10,105 nucleotides of DNA. Origin: Gammaproteobacteria bacterium. GTDB taxonomy: Bacteria > Pseudomonadota > Gammaproteobacteria > SZUA-229. Made by a program: the position numbers and the translations under genes. The DNA lies in the NCBI GenBank assembly GCA_011321985.1, contig DROB01000186.1, forward strand, positions 1 through 10,105, written 5' to 3'. Positions 1 through 6,109 of the stretch are shown here, piece after piece. Positions within the stretch are counted from its first letter, which is position 1; the number at the start of each line of letters is the position of its first letter. The notes beneath the pieces were generated by a model, which saw only the letters and a list, made by a program, of their open reading frames with translations, searched no databases and was not told the DNA's origin.

Positions 1-420
1 CAAGTGTATGTGGATTATTTGAAGATGATGGTGTGTGAAAATAATATGCAGGACCGAGTGATTTTTTCTGGGCCAGTTTTTAATGAAGAGAAGTTGCATC
101 TATTAAGGCAAGCATGGATACTTGTTGCACCATCTTATTCTGAGGTAATAGGGATGGTGAATTTGGAGTCAGCTCTGTGTAATACTCCATCAATCACGAC
201 TTTTGAAACTGGGTTGTTGAATTGGGAGAGTGGAGGAGGAATTTTGGTGCATCCTGAAACTGAAGAGTTAAAGAATGCGCTGATAAAAATCTCTCAATGG
301 TCTTATTCTGAACGATTAGAACAAGGTAAGAAAAGCTTTGAGCTTGTTATGAATTCTTATTCATGGGGCGCAGTTTTTCCTCATTGGGATGCACTTTATT
401 CAGGGGCGATCGAGGTTTAG
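1..420 (+). CDS. Glycosyltransferase, GT4-type C-terminal part (5' end outside window)
   Basis: This is the C-terminal ~139 codons of a glycosyltransferase; the reading frame is already open at base 1, so the start lies upstream of the window. The visible part looks like the nucleotide-sugar-binding half of a GT-B fold enzyme. The segment VIFSGPVFNEEKLHLL (about bases 58-105) is the usual strand-helix where GT4 proteins place 'F.G.v....l..ly..a'. It is followed by VAPSYSE and an E-x7-E arrangement (Glu codons at 142-144 and 166-168, around VIGMVNL), the GT4 donor-binding signature. The usual Gly-rich text is slightly degenerate (IGMVNLESALCNTPSI rather than FGLVLLEAMACG.PVI). Its tail lies beside an FkbM methyltransferase, so it probably adds a sugar to an exopolysaccharide or O-antigen repeat unit in the cytoplasm. 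Donor and acceptor cannot be read from this fragment. Base composition is AT-rich like the next two genes. Confidence 0.85.
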   Translation, partial: QVYVDYLKMMVCENNMQDRVIFSGPVFNEEKLHLLRQAWILVAPSYSEVIGMVNLESALCNTPSITTFETGLLNWESGGGILVHPETEELKNALIKISQWSYSERLEQGKKSFELVMNSYSWGAVFPHWDALYSGAIEV

Positions 421-469
421 TAGGTACTATATCCGGCCCTGTTTTTCTCTAAATGAAATTTTCGATACA

Positions 470-1210
470 ATGTTTTTTAAACTAAATAAATTAACAAATA
501 TAATAAAAGAGCCCCTGTTTATTAGAGCGCTTTTTAAAGGCGCGGCAGCGGGAGTTGAACATAGATCTGTCTTGATCCATTTGGATGATTGCAATCATGT
601 GGTAGACGTGGGTGCTAATAGAGGGCAATTCGCACTGATTGCGCGAAGTTGTTTTTCTAATGCTCGCATTGATTCTTTTGAGCCATTGATAGAGCCAGCA
701 CGGATTTTTGAGAAAGTTTTTGCAGATGACAGCTTGACTGTGTTACATCAGTATGCAGTCGGTCCGGATGAGTCAGAGGCGATCATTCATGTTTCCAACA
801 GGGATGATTCCTCTTCATTGCTGCCCATTGGTGAGGGGCAGGTTAAATTATTTCCTGAGACCGCCGCAAAAGAGACAAGAACAGTTCAAGTTGTTCCGCT
901 GAAACAAGTGTTGGCAGAGTCAGAGATATTGTTTCCAGCTCTTCTTAAAATTGATGTCCAGGGTTATGAACTTTCAACTTTGTATGGATGTAGTTCCCTG
1001 TTACACAAGTTCAGGTATGTCTATGTTGAGTGTTCCTTTGTCGAATTATATATGGGGCAATCTTTGGCTGATGAGGTTATTAAGTTTTTATTTGAACATA
1101 GTTTTAAGTTAGATGGAGTTTATAATATACATTATGATAAATCTGGAAGAGCGATTCAAGCTGATCTTCTTTTTGAAGTTTTAGATGAAAATACTCATTT
1201 ACGGAATTAA
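470..1210 (+). CDS. FkbM-family SAM-dependent methyltransferase
   Basis: A predicted cytoplasmic methyltransferase of about 246 aa. Motif I, VVDVGANRGQF (residues ~44-54), is the glycine-rich SAM-binding loop. FEP (~70-72) follows at the end of strand 2, and LLKIDVQGYEL (~158-168) is the hallmark FkbM segment with the acidic and Gln-Gly residues. FkbM relatives in polysaccharide loci usually O-methylate a sugar of the repeat unit; that substrate is inferred here from context only. I chose the ATG at 470 because MFFKLNKLTNIIKEPLF followed by ALFKG..AGVEH is how such proteins normally begin. The frame is open back to an ATG at 389, which would add 27 unconserved-looking residues and overlap the upstream glycosyltransferase by 32 bp. 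No strong Shine-Dalgarno supports either start. The 3' end overlaps the next gene by 26 bp, implying translational coupling. Confidence 0.9.
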   Translation: MFFKLNKLTNIIKEPLFIRALFKGAAAGVEHRSVLIHLDDCNHVVDVGANRGQFALIARSCFSNARIDSFEPLIEPARIFEKVFADDSLTVLHQYAVGPDESEAIIHVSNRDDSSSLLPIGEGQVKLFPETAAKETRTVQVVPLKQVLAESEILFPALLKIDVQGYELSTLYGCSSLLHKFRYVYVECSFVELYMGQSLADEVIKFLFEHSFKLDGVYNIHYDKSGRAIQADLLFEVLDENTHLRN

Positions 1211-2441
1211 TTACGCACCTGAATTAACCGGTGTTGGGAAATATACAGGCGAGATGGCTGTTTGGCTGTATGAGCAAGGGCATGAAGTGTCTGTTGTAAC
1301 CGCTCCCCCATATTATCCAGAATGGAAAGTAGGCCACCATTATTCAGCATGGTCTTACAAACATGAAGAGATGCAAAATATTTCTGTCTGGCGTTGTCCT
1401 CTCTACGTCCCTGATTCACCTACTGGGTTAAAACGGATTATTCATCTGGCTAGTTTCTCAATACTAAGCTTTCCAGTAATGGTTGGTAAATTATTCTGGA
1501 GACCAGATGTTATATTGTCAATTGAGCCACCATTGTTCTGCGGTCCGACAGCATGGATGATCTCGCGAATATGTGGCGCAAAGTGCTGGTTGCATATTCA
1601 AGATTTTGAAGTAGACGCGGCATTTGAGCTAGGTATTTTATCATCTGCTCGTATAAGTTATAAAGTGCTTCAAATTGAGCGTTGGCTGATGAATAAGTTT
1701 GACATAGTGTCAACAATTTCTAGCCAGATGATAACTCGCCTCGATACTAAGAGTGTAAAACCTGAGAAGCAGGTGTTATTTCCAAACTGGGTAGACACTG
1801 CTCTTATCTATCCCGTGAAATCTCTGAATATATTTAGAGAGCAACTGGGTATTTTGCCAACAGACATAGTTTTTTTATACTCAGGCAACATGGGCGAAAA
1901 GCAGGGCTTGGAAATTATTATAGAAGCGGCTCAAAAATTGAAAGGTTGTAAAGAGGTTGTGTTTGTCATGTGTGGGCACGGCGCTGCGTATAGATATTTA
2001 CGCAGTTCGGCTGATGGTCTTTTAAATATGCACTGGTTAGACTTGCAACCACTGGGAAAACTGAACGATTTATTAAATATGGCGGATGTTCATCTCTTGC
2101 CGCAGAAAGCAGGAGCAGAAGACCTGGTAATGCCTTCTAAATTGACGGGGATGCTGTCTAGTGGCCGACCAGTATTGGCAACTGCTAATAACAATACTCA
2201 GATTGCAGAAGTACTGTCCTCCTCTGGTATGATAGTGCCACCTGGTGATACTACACTTTTTATCAATGCAATTTTGGAGCTGGCTGAAAGTGGTAATCTA
2301 CGTAAAAAATTAGGCGAAAGTGCCAGAAATTATGCAATCGAGCATCTTGGCGTCGAAGCTGTGTTGTCACAATTCGAAAAAAGATTGCGGGAGTGTGTGG
2401 CTGAAAACACAAATTTACGCACGGATGGAACGCCTAAATAG
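1185..2441 (+). CDS. wcaI: WcaI-like colanic-acid/exopolysaccharide glycosyltransferase
   Basis: A 418-aa GT-B fold glycosyltransferase closely resembling WcaI of the colanic acid pathway. The N-terminal Rossmann half begins MKILIYGINYAPELTGVGKY, where the ELTGVGKY loop is diagnostic. TAPPYYPEWKVG (residues 39-50), the VWRCPLYVP segment (68-76) and LHIQDFEVDAAFELG (136-150) are also family landmarks. The C-terminal half has LYSGNMGEKQGLE (231-243), the donor-domain start, and AEDLVMPSKLTGMLSSGRPVLA (311-332), where the LPSKLT-type segment binds the nucleotide sugar. The E. coli protein is thought to act in colanic acid repeat-unit assembly, possibly with a fucosyl donor; the exact sugar here is unknown. 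The ATG at 1185 lies inside the end of the methyltransferase gene and has a weak GAAG six bases upstream, so coupled translation is likely. Length matches the family (about 400-420 aa). A 78-bp gap separates it from the next gene. Confidence 0.92.
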   Translation: MKILIYGINYAPELTGVGKYTGEMAVWLYEQGHEVSVVTAPPYYPEWKVGHHYSAWSYKHEEMQNISVWRCPLYVPDSPTGLKRIIHLASFSILSFPVMVGKLFWRPDVILSIEPPLFCGPTAWMISRICGAKCWLHIQDFEVDAAFELGILSSARISYKVLQIERWLMNKFDIVSTISSQMITRLDTKSVKPEKQVLFPNWVDTALIYPVKSLNIFREQLGILPTDIVFLYSGNMGEKQGLEIIIEAAQKLKGCKEVVFVMCGHGAAYRYLRSSADGLLNMHWLDLQPLGKLNDLLNMADVHLLPQKAGAEDLVMPSKLTGMLSSGRPVLATANNNTQIAEVLSSSGMIVPPGDTTLFINAILELAESGNLRKKLGESARNYAIEHLGVEAVLSQFEKRLRECVAENTNLRTDGTPK

Positions 2442-2458
2442 TTGATTTTTATATATAC

Positions 2459-2487
2459 CTGATTTTGGGTCCGCAGTACTTTATAAT
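2459..2487 (+). promoter_or_regulatory. Candidate sigma-70 promoter ahead of wcaJ-like gene
   Basis: A perfect -10 hexamer TATAAT lies at 2482-2487. A poor -35 (CTGATT, 2459-2464, 3/6 matches) sits 17 bp upstream. The -10 is enclosed in a short imperfect palindrome, CAGTA...TACTG (2473-2490). Transcription would start near 2494, leaving a leader of about 25 nt before the GTG start at 2520. In AT-rich spacer DNA a TATAAT can occur by chance, so this is only a candidate for an internal promoter in the polysaccharide operon. Confidence 0.3.
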
Positions 2488-2519
2488 ACTGTCGATGCTA
2501 ACTTTTATGATGATTAAAT

Positions 2520-3935
2520 GTGTTTGGTAAATCCATCTTTAAAAGCTATTCAGGCTTTATTAACCTTTTTTCAAGGTTTTCAGACCCCCTGCTCGTTATA
2601 ATCGCTGCTATAGCCGCTTATGGCATGAGGTTCTCATTTGATAACCTGTACCTGCCAGAAGATTATCGTTCATTAGTCCTGTTTGCTGTATTTTGCGTTG
2701 TATTGATATTTCCCCTTTTTAATCTGTATGGTTCGTGGAGGGGGAAAAGTCTGGCAAAACAGGCAAGTGCCATCGTGCTTGCCTGGGCTACTGTTGTAAT
2801 GTTGATGATTGTCATCTTGTTTGGTTTTAAAGTATCTTCAGACTATTCCCGTCTCTGGCTAGGCTGGTGGACACTATTCGGTGTGCTTTTCTCGCTGGTT
2901 TTTCGCATGTGTATTTATGGTTTTCTGCAATATCAGCGACTGAAGGGCAGAAACTTTCGGCGCGTGGTTATTGCAGGTGCCGGGAATCTCGGGCGTAAGT
3001 TGATATCACAAACAGTGGACTCGCCCTGGACCGGATTCAAAATTGATACATTGTTCGATGATAATGAGCAGCTTCGAAACACTCTGGTTAATGGTTATAA
3101 GGTTCAGGGTGATCTGGGTGAGGTTGAGGCGTTTGTTAATAGTAATCATATCGATGAAGTTTGGATAGCTTTGCCATTGCGCGCTGAAGAGCGGGTTAAA
3201 GAGCTGCTCTATGCCTTGCGTCATCAAACAGTTAATATCAAGCTGATACCTGATATTTTCGGTTTTTCTCTACTGAATCATTCGATGACCGAAATCGCAG
3301 GACTACCAGCTGTCAGCCTGTCCGACACCCCTATGGGTGGAGGAAATCAATTGGTTAAAGCACTGGAAGATCGCCTACTGGCACTGTTGATTGTCCCTCT
3401 TATTGCTCCTTTATTGGTATTAATTGCTATATCTGTAAAAGTGACATCTCCTGGCCCGATCCTGTTCAAACAGAAACGTCATGGATGGGATGGTCGGGTC
3501 ATTAATGTTTATAAATTTAGAACGATGAAGTTGCATGTCGAAGAAAAAGGAAAGGTAACACAAGCCAGTAAAGGCGATAGCCGTATCACGCCTGTAGGCG
3601 CATTTTTACGCCGCACCAGTCTGGACGAGCTGCCACAGTTCTATAACGTGTTGCAGGGGCGGATGTCGATAGTTGGTCCTCGCCCTCATGCCGTCGAGCA
3701 TAACGAGCTTTATAAAGAACAGGTTAATCAGTATATGCTCAGACACATGGTCAAACCGGGTATCACTGGATGGGCGCAGGTCAATGGTTATCGTGGTGAG
3801 ACTGACACGCTCGAAAAGATGAAGAATCGTGTGGAGTATGACCTGTTCTATATAGAAAACTGGTCTTTGTGGTTTGATCTGAAGATCATATTCTTGACGG
3901 TATTCAAGGGATTCGTGCATAAAAATGCGGCTTAA
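2520..3935 (+). CDS. wcaJ: Undecaprenyl-phosphate glucose phosphotransferase (WcaJ-type)
   Basis: A 471-aa polyprenyl-phosphate hexose-1-phosphate transferase, the membrane enzyme that moves a sugar phosphate (typically glucose-1-P from UDP-glucose) to undecaprenyl phosphate and so starts repeat-unit synthesis. Four N-terminal membrane segments are visible at about residues 23-37, 52-70, 84-104 and 113-137. A CoA-binding-like Rossmann domain follows, starting VVIAGAGNLGRKL (149-161). The C-terminal catalytic domain begins with a hydrophobic helix (285-305) and contains SPGPILFKQKRHG (310-322), YKFRTMK (331-337), the Asp-Glu dyad in RRTSLDELPQ (D369, E370) and SIVGPRPH (383-390). Length is normal for WcaJ. 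The start is GTG at 2520: a stop lies in frame at 2511-2513 and the next in-frame ATG is at residue 36, inside the first membrane segment. No convincing Shine-Dalgarno precedes it. An out-of-frame ATG at 2518 overlaps the GTG. Confidence 0.95.
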   Translation: MFGKSIFKSYSGFINLFSRFSDPLLVIIAAIAAYGMRFSFDNLYLPEDYRSLVLFAVFCVVLIFPLFNLYGSWRGKSLAKQASAIVLAWATVVMLMIVILFGFKVSSDYSRLWLGWWTLFGVLFSLVFRMCIYGFLQYQRLKGRNFRRVVIAGAGNLGRKLISQTVDSPWTGFKIDTLFDDNEQLRNTLVNGYKVQGDLGEVEAFVNSNHIDEVWIALPLRAEERVKELLYALRHQTVNIKLIPDIFGFSLLNHSMTEIAGLPAVSLSDTPMGGGNQLVKALEDRLLALLIVPLIAPLLVLIAISVKVTSPGPILFKQKRHGWDGRVINVYKFRTMKLHVEEKGKVTQASKGDSRITPVGAFLRRTSLDELPQFYNVLQGRMSIVGPRPHAVEHNELYKEQVNQYMLRHMVKPGITGWAQVNGYRGETDTLEKMKNRVEYDLFYIENWSLWFDLKIIFLTVFKGFVHKNAA

Positions 3936-4244
3936 TCAAGAGGCATAAGAAAAATACACTTTAACCTGATGGCTTCTTGCTCCTGCTTACATTTCTTTAC
4001 ATTTAGATAAGTAGAAATCTGATAGTTTTGCCTTGTGTCAGAGACTTATTAGTTTTTTTAATGCGGTGTTTTTCTCAATGAGTCATAGCGACCCTTTTGT
4101 TTTGATCTACAGCCTCCCAGTTGAAAATATTGAGTGATATTTACGATTCAATTCCCGTAAGTTGATGCAAGTCAGATAATTAAATGATTACTAGCTGATA
4201 GTGCAGGCTGGCTATGAATTCCTAAGGACCAGAAGGGACGCGAT
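3936..4244. other. 309-bp intergenic region upstream of the Wzz-like gene
   Basis: No protein gene of convincing length is present; the best short frame is a 19-codon one at 4078-4137 without a ribosome binding site. There is an 8-bp direct repeat TTACATTT at 3987-3994 and 3997-4004, with a period of 10 bp, i.e. one helical turn. A GATAAT (4175-4180) could be a -10 but its upstream partner is poor. Just before the next gene lie two purine-rich stretches, AAGGA (4224-4228) and AGAAGGGA (4231-4238). The second is well spaced for the ATG at 4245. No clear intrinsic terminator for the upstream gene was found. The length suggests the Wzz-like gene has its own promoter. Confidence 0.5.
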
Positions 4245-5642
4245 ATGAGCATCGAAATTGCACGGAGAAAAAGTCAGAAATCACCCAGCTATGATGATTT
4301 ACTGCAACCGGTTGTTTATGGTGTATTGCCGGATACATCAGATGATGAGATTAGCCTGGTCGATATTTTTTCCAGGCTTGCTAGTCAATGGAGGTTCATT
4401 TCTATAGCCATAGTCGCCGGCACACTGCTTGCTGTAATACTGGCTCTGGTCTTGCCCACTGTATATCAGCCTGCACTTAAAGTGTCTATACCGACAGCGG
4501 GAAGTGTTTCTGTGCTAGGCACAGTGAATGCTGTTTTAGGTGGAAAGAATGGCATTCAGTCATCGCCGCAGGCTGTGTTCACGCGTTATTATGATCTGTT
4601 GCGTTCCGGTGATGTCTTTGCCGAATACATCCTTGATTCGCATTACCTTGAAAGGTTGTTTTCGGGTATAACTGAACAGAAGTCACAACTACTGGCGGGT
4701 CTGGCCAGTGGTTTCAGGGTCAATATTGAAGAACCGGTTCCTGCTCATAAGGGGGGGTATGTCGCTGATCCCAAAAGGCTGGCAGTTAGTATCGAGGTTC
4801 GAGATGAGGCGGTTGGCACTGAATTACTGAACAACTATGTAAAATATGTAAATCAAAGGCTGGCCAGTAACCTGCAAGCGGATACGCGCGCGATCATCAG
4901 AAGTCGAATCGAGATTCTGACCAGGCAGGTTACGAGGTTGCGGGAACAGTACAGTCAGGATAGAAAGCTGACCATAAAGAAGATGGAGCAGGAAGGGGCT
5001 AAAAAGATCGCACTGCTACAGGAGCAGCTATCAGCTTATCTCGCTAAGGAGAAGGCCAACAGGGTAACCCGGATAGCCAAAGCCAGGGAGGCTCTCGCAA
5101 TGGCAGAGAGTCTCGATATCACCTATCCGACCACTCTGGGGGCTATCGCACAGAAAGGTCAAAGCAATAAGGGGGGGAATACAGCCATTACCGTGGTCGA
5201 CAAGCAGACATCGTCCCTCTATCTGCAAGGTACTAAATATCTGTCTACCTTGATCACTACACTGGAAAATAGAAGCAATGATGAAGAATATCTCGAAGAA
5301 GTTAACAGCCTGAGAGAAAAGATTCATGTACTAAAAAATGACCAAACACTGGCTGCGTTGAAAAAAAGGCGTTCAGATGATCCCTGGATTAAAAGTCTAC
5401 CTGAGACGTTGGCTGAAATAGGTGCTCTGGAAGCATTGCATCCGGATTTTACAGGTATGGCCTCATTCAGCCTGGGCGGGTCAGCGGTCATTACCGGTGA
5501 AAAAGTAAAACCGAGAAGAAAATTAATCGTTGTGGCCGGTTTTGTATCGAGCCTGTTTGTCGCCTTGTTTGTGGCGATGATTATGGCCTCATTAAAAGAA
5601 AAGAAGCTGAATACAGAAGATAACCGGGAAACCTCCGACTAA
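4245..5642 (+). CDS. Wzz-like chain-length determinant / polysaccharide co-polymerase
   Basis: A 465-aa inner-membrane protein of the Wzz/polysaccharide co-polymerase type, which controls polymer length together with a Wzy polymerase or export machinery. The cytoplasmic N terminus carries DEISLVDIFSRLASQWRFI (34-52), the usual start of a Wzz domain. Transmembrane segment 1 is at ~51-71, followed by VYQPALKVSIP, the typical 'Y.a...l.i' strand. The periplasmic part has a long charged helix (~212-290) that should form a coiled coil. Transmembrane segment 2 is at ~426-449 and is preceded by KPRRK, a reduced form of the proline-rich motif of the family. There is no C-terminal Walker kinase domain, so it is not a BY-kinase fusion. 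It is longer than O-antigen Wzz (about 330 aa). The start has a good Shine-Dalgarno (AAGGG, 4233-4237). Two runs of seven G (4751-4757, 5171-5177) lie inside the frame. Confidence 0.85.
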   Translation: MSIEIARRKSQKSPSYDDLLQPVVYGVLPDTSDDEISLVDIFSRLASQWRFISIAIVAGTLLAVILALVLPTVYQPALKVSIPTAGSVSVLGTVNAVLGGKNGIQSSPQAVFTRYYDLLRSGDVFAEYILDSHYLERLFSGITEQKSQLLAGLASGFRVNIEEPVPAHKGGYVADPKRLAVSIEVRDEAVGTELLNNYVKYVNQRLASNLQADTRAIIRSRIEILTRQVTRLREQYSQDRKLTIKKMEQEGAKKIALLQEQLSAYLAKEKANRVTRIAKAREALAMAESLDITYPTTLGAIAQKGQSNKGGNTAITVVDKQTSSLYLQGTKYLSTLITTLENRSNDEEYLEEVNSLREKIHVLKNDQTLAALKKRRSDDPWIKSLPETLAEIGALEALHPDFTGMASFSLGGSAVITGEKVKPRRKLIVVAGFVSSLFVALFVAMIMASLKEKKLNTEDNRETSD

Positions 5643-5707
5643 ACCGGCTGGTAAATTGTTTTGGCCTTCCCTGAGGGCAAAAACCTGTATTCGAAAGCCA
5701 GGTAGTG

Positions 5708-5737
5708 GCCAGTTGATAATGATTTTCGCCAACTGGC
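5708..5737. other. Perfect 8-bp inverted repeat downstream of the Wzz-like gene
   Basis: GCCAGTTG (5708-5715) and CAACTGGC (5730-5737) are perfect complements separated by 14 bases. It lies 66 bp after the Wzz-like stop codon. There is no run of T on either side, so as an intrinsic terminator it is weak. It could be a 3'-end stabilising hairpin, a Rho-assisted terminator or a protein-binding palindrome. Confidence 0.4.
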
Positions 5738-5800
5738 AACGTTAAACGGATATTTCCTAGAATCTGGTATCATAAACAGTATTATTCATGGTCGAAACTA

Positions 5801-5829
5801 TTGACCTCAGGCACATTCCCCAGTACACT
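5801..5829 (+). promoter_or_regulatory. Sigma-70 promoter of the tRNA-Glu gene, with GC-rich discriminator
   Basis: TTGACC (5801-5806, 5/6 to consensus) and TACACT (5824-5829, 4/6) are separated by exactly 17 bp. The sequence directly after the -10 is TCCCGCCCG, a GC-rich discriminator typical of stable-RNA promoters under stringent (ppGpp) control. The upstream 40 bp are AT-rich and could act as an UP element. Transcription would start near 5836, giving a leader of about 40 nt that RNase P would remove from the tRNA. The elements are seen; the stringent control is inference from the discriminator. Confidence 0.65.
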
Positions 5830-5877
5830 TCCCGCCCGTTGTAGCAGGGCCAGAAACAATGATGTTGCAACGCGTGC

Positions 5878-5953
5878 GTCCCCATCGTCTAGAGGCCTAG
5901 GACACCGGGTTTTCATCTCGGCAACAGGGGTTCGACTCCCCTTGGGGACGCCA
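5878..5953 (+). tRNA. tRNA-Glu (anticodon UUC)
   Basis: A complete 76-nt tRNA with encoded CCA (5951-5953). The acceptor stem GTCCCCA (5878-5884) pairs fully with TGGGGAC (5943-5949), and G5950 is the discriminator. The anticodon stem CCGGG/CTCGG pairs with one G-U wobble around the loop TTTTCAT (5910-5916), giving anticodon TTC at 5912-5914. The T arm AGGGG-TTCGACT-CCCCT pairs perfectly. The D-arm text GTCTAGAGGCCTAGGAC is nearly that of E. coli tRNA-Glu. It reads GAA and GAG codons and also primes tetrapyrrole synthesis through glutamyl-tRNA in bacteria with the C5 pathway. It stands alone here rather than in an rRNA spacer, which is where E. coli keeps its copies. Confidence 0.98.
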
Positions 5954-6001
5954 TTATTTTTTATACTTCGGGTACCTTCTGACACCAGGGCCCCTTAGTG
6001 G

Positions 6002-6042
6002 AAGGCTGGACAAATTCCATCAGGATTTGAACCGGCCTTTTT
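6002..6042 (+). terminator. Intrinsic terminator between tRNA-Glu and carA
   Basis: AAGGCTGG (6002-6009) pairs with CCGGCCTT (6032-6039) with one G-U pair. An inner stem CAAATTCC/GGATTTG (6011-6018 with 6023-6029, one bulged T) closes on the tetraloop ATCA. The stem ends in a run of five T (6038-6042). It lies 49 nt after the tRNA CCA and should end the tRNA transcript. It precedes the carA ribosome binding site by only about 55 nt, so it could also act as an attenuator if carA were read from the tRNA promoter. Confidence 0.75.
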
Positions 6043-6048
6043 CATATC

Positions 6049-6057
6049 TGGTATATA
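6049..6057 (+). promoter_or_regulatory. Candidate extended -10 promoter for carA
   Basis: TGGTATATA (6049-6057) fits an extended -10 element (TGn followed by a TATAAT-like hexamer, 4/6), overlapping the alternative TATATT at 6054-6059. It lies directly after the terminator, where a carA promoter would be needed. No good -35 is found at normal spacing: TTGAAC at 6027-6032 is 19 bp upstream and sits inside the terminator stem. Transcription would start near 6064. Confidence 0.35.
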
Positions 6058-6096
6058 TTGAATCAGTTATGATCTCTTTGTTAAATCGCGCCTTCT

Positions 6097-6109
6097 GGAG
6101 GATGTATTG
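6097..6109 (+). promoter_or_regulatory. carA ribosome binding site and UUG start
   Basis: GGAGG (6097-6101) is followed five bases later by TTG (6107-6109), the only sensible in-frame start for carA. An ATG directly abuts the GGAGG (6102-6104) but is out of frame; it opens a two-codon frame ATG-TAT-TGA whose stop overlaps the TTG. The strong Shine-Dalgarno compensates for the weak start codon. From memory, E. coli carA is also initiated at UUG. Confidence 0.75.

Noticed and set aside
389..469. Upstream start for the FkbM methyltransferase at 389
   Set aside because: It adds residues unlike the family N terminus and overlaps the previous gene; ATG at 470 fits the family better.
4078..4137. 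19-codon frame in the spacer before the Wzz-like gene
   Set aside because: No Shine-Dalgarno and no recognisable features; a frame this short is expected by chance.
5660..5698. Short stems GCCTT/AGGGC and ACCTG/CAGGT as terminators
   Set aside because: The stems are five bp or less and the adjoining A run would suit only the opposite strand, where there is no gene to terminate.
5782..5998. Open frames on both strands of about 65 codons
   Set aside because: Both run through the tRNA-Glu gene, have no ribosome binding site and no recognisable protein features.
6056..6080. Possible ARG box (TTGAATCAGTTATGATC) upstream of carA
   Set aside because: Only one half-site (TGAAT) fits; the second half does not, and there is no second box at normal spacing.
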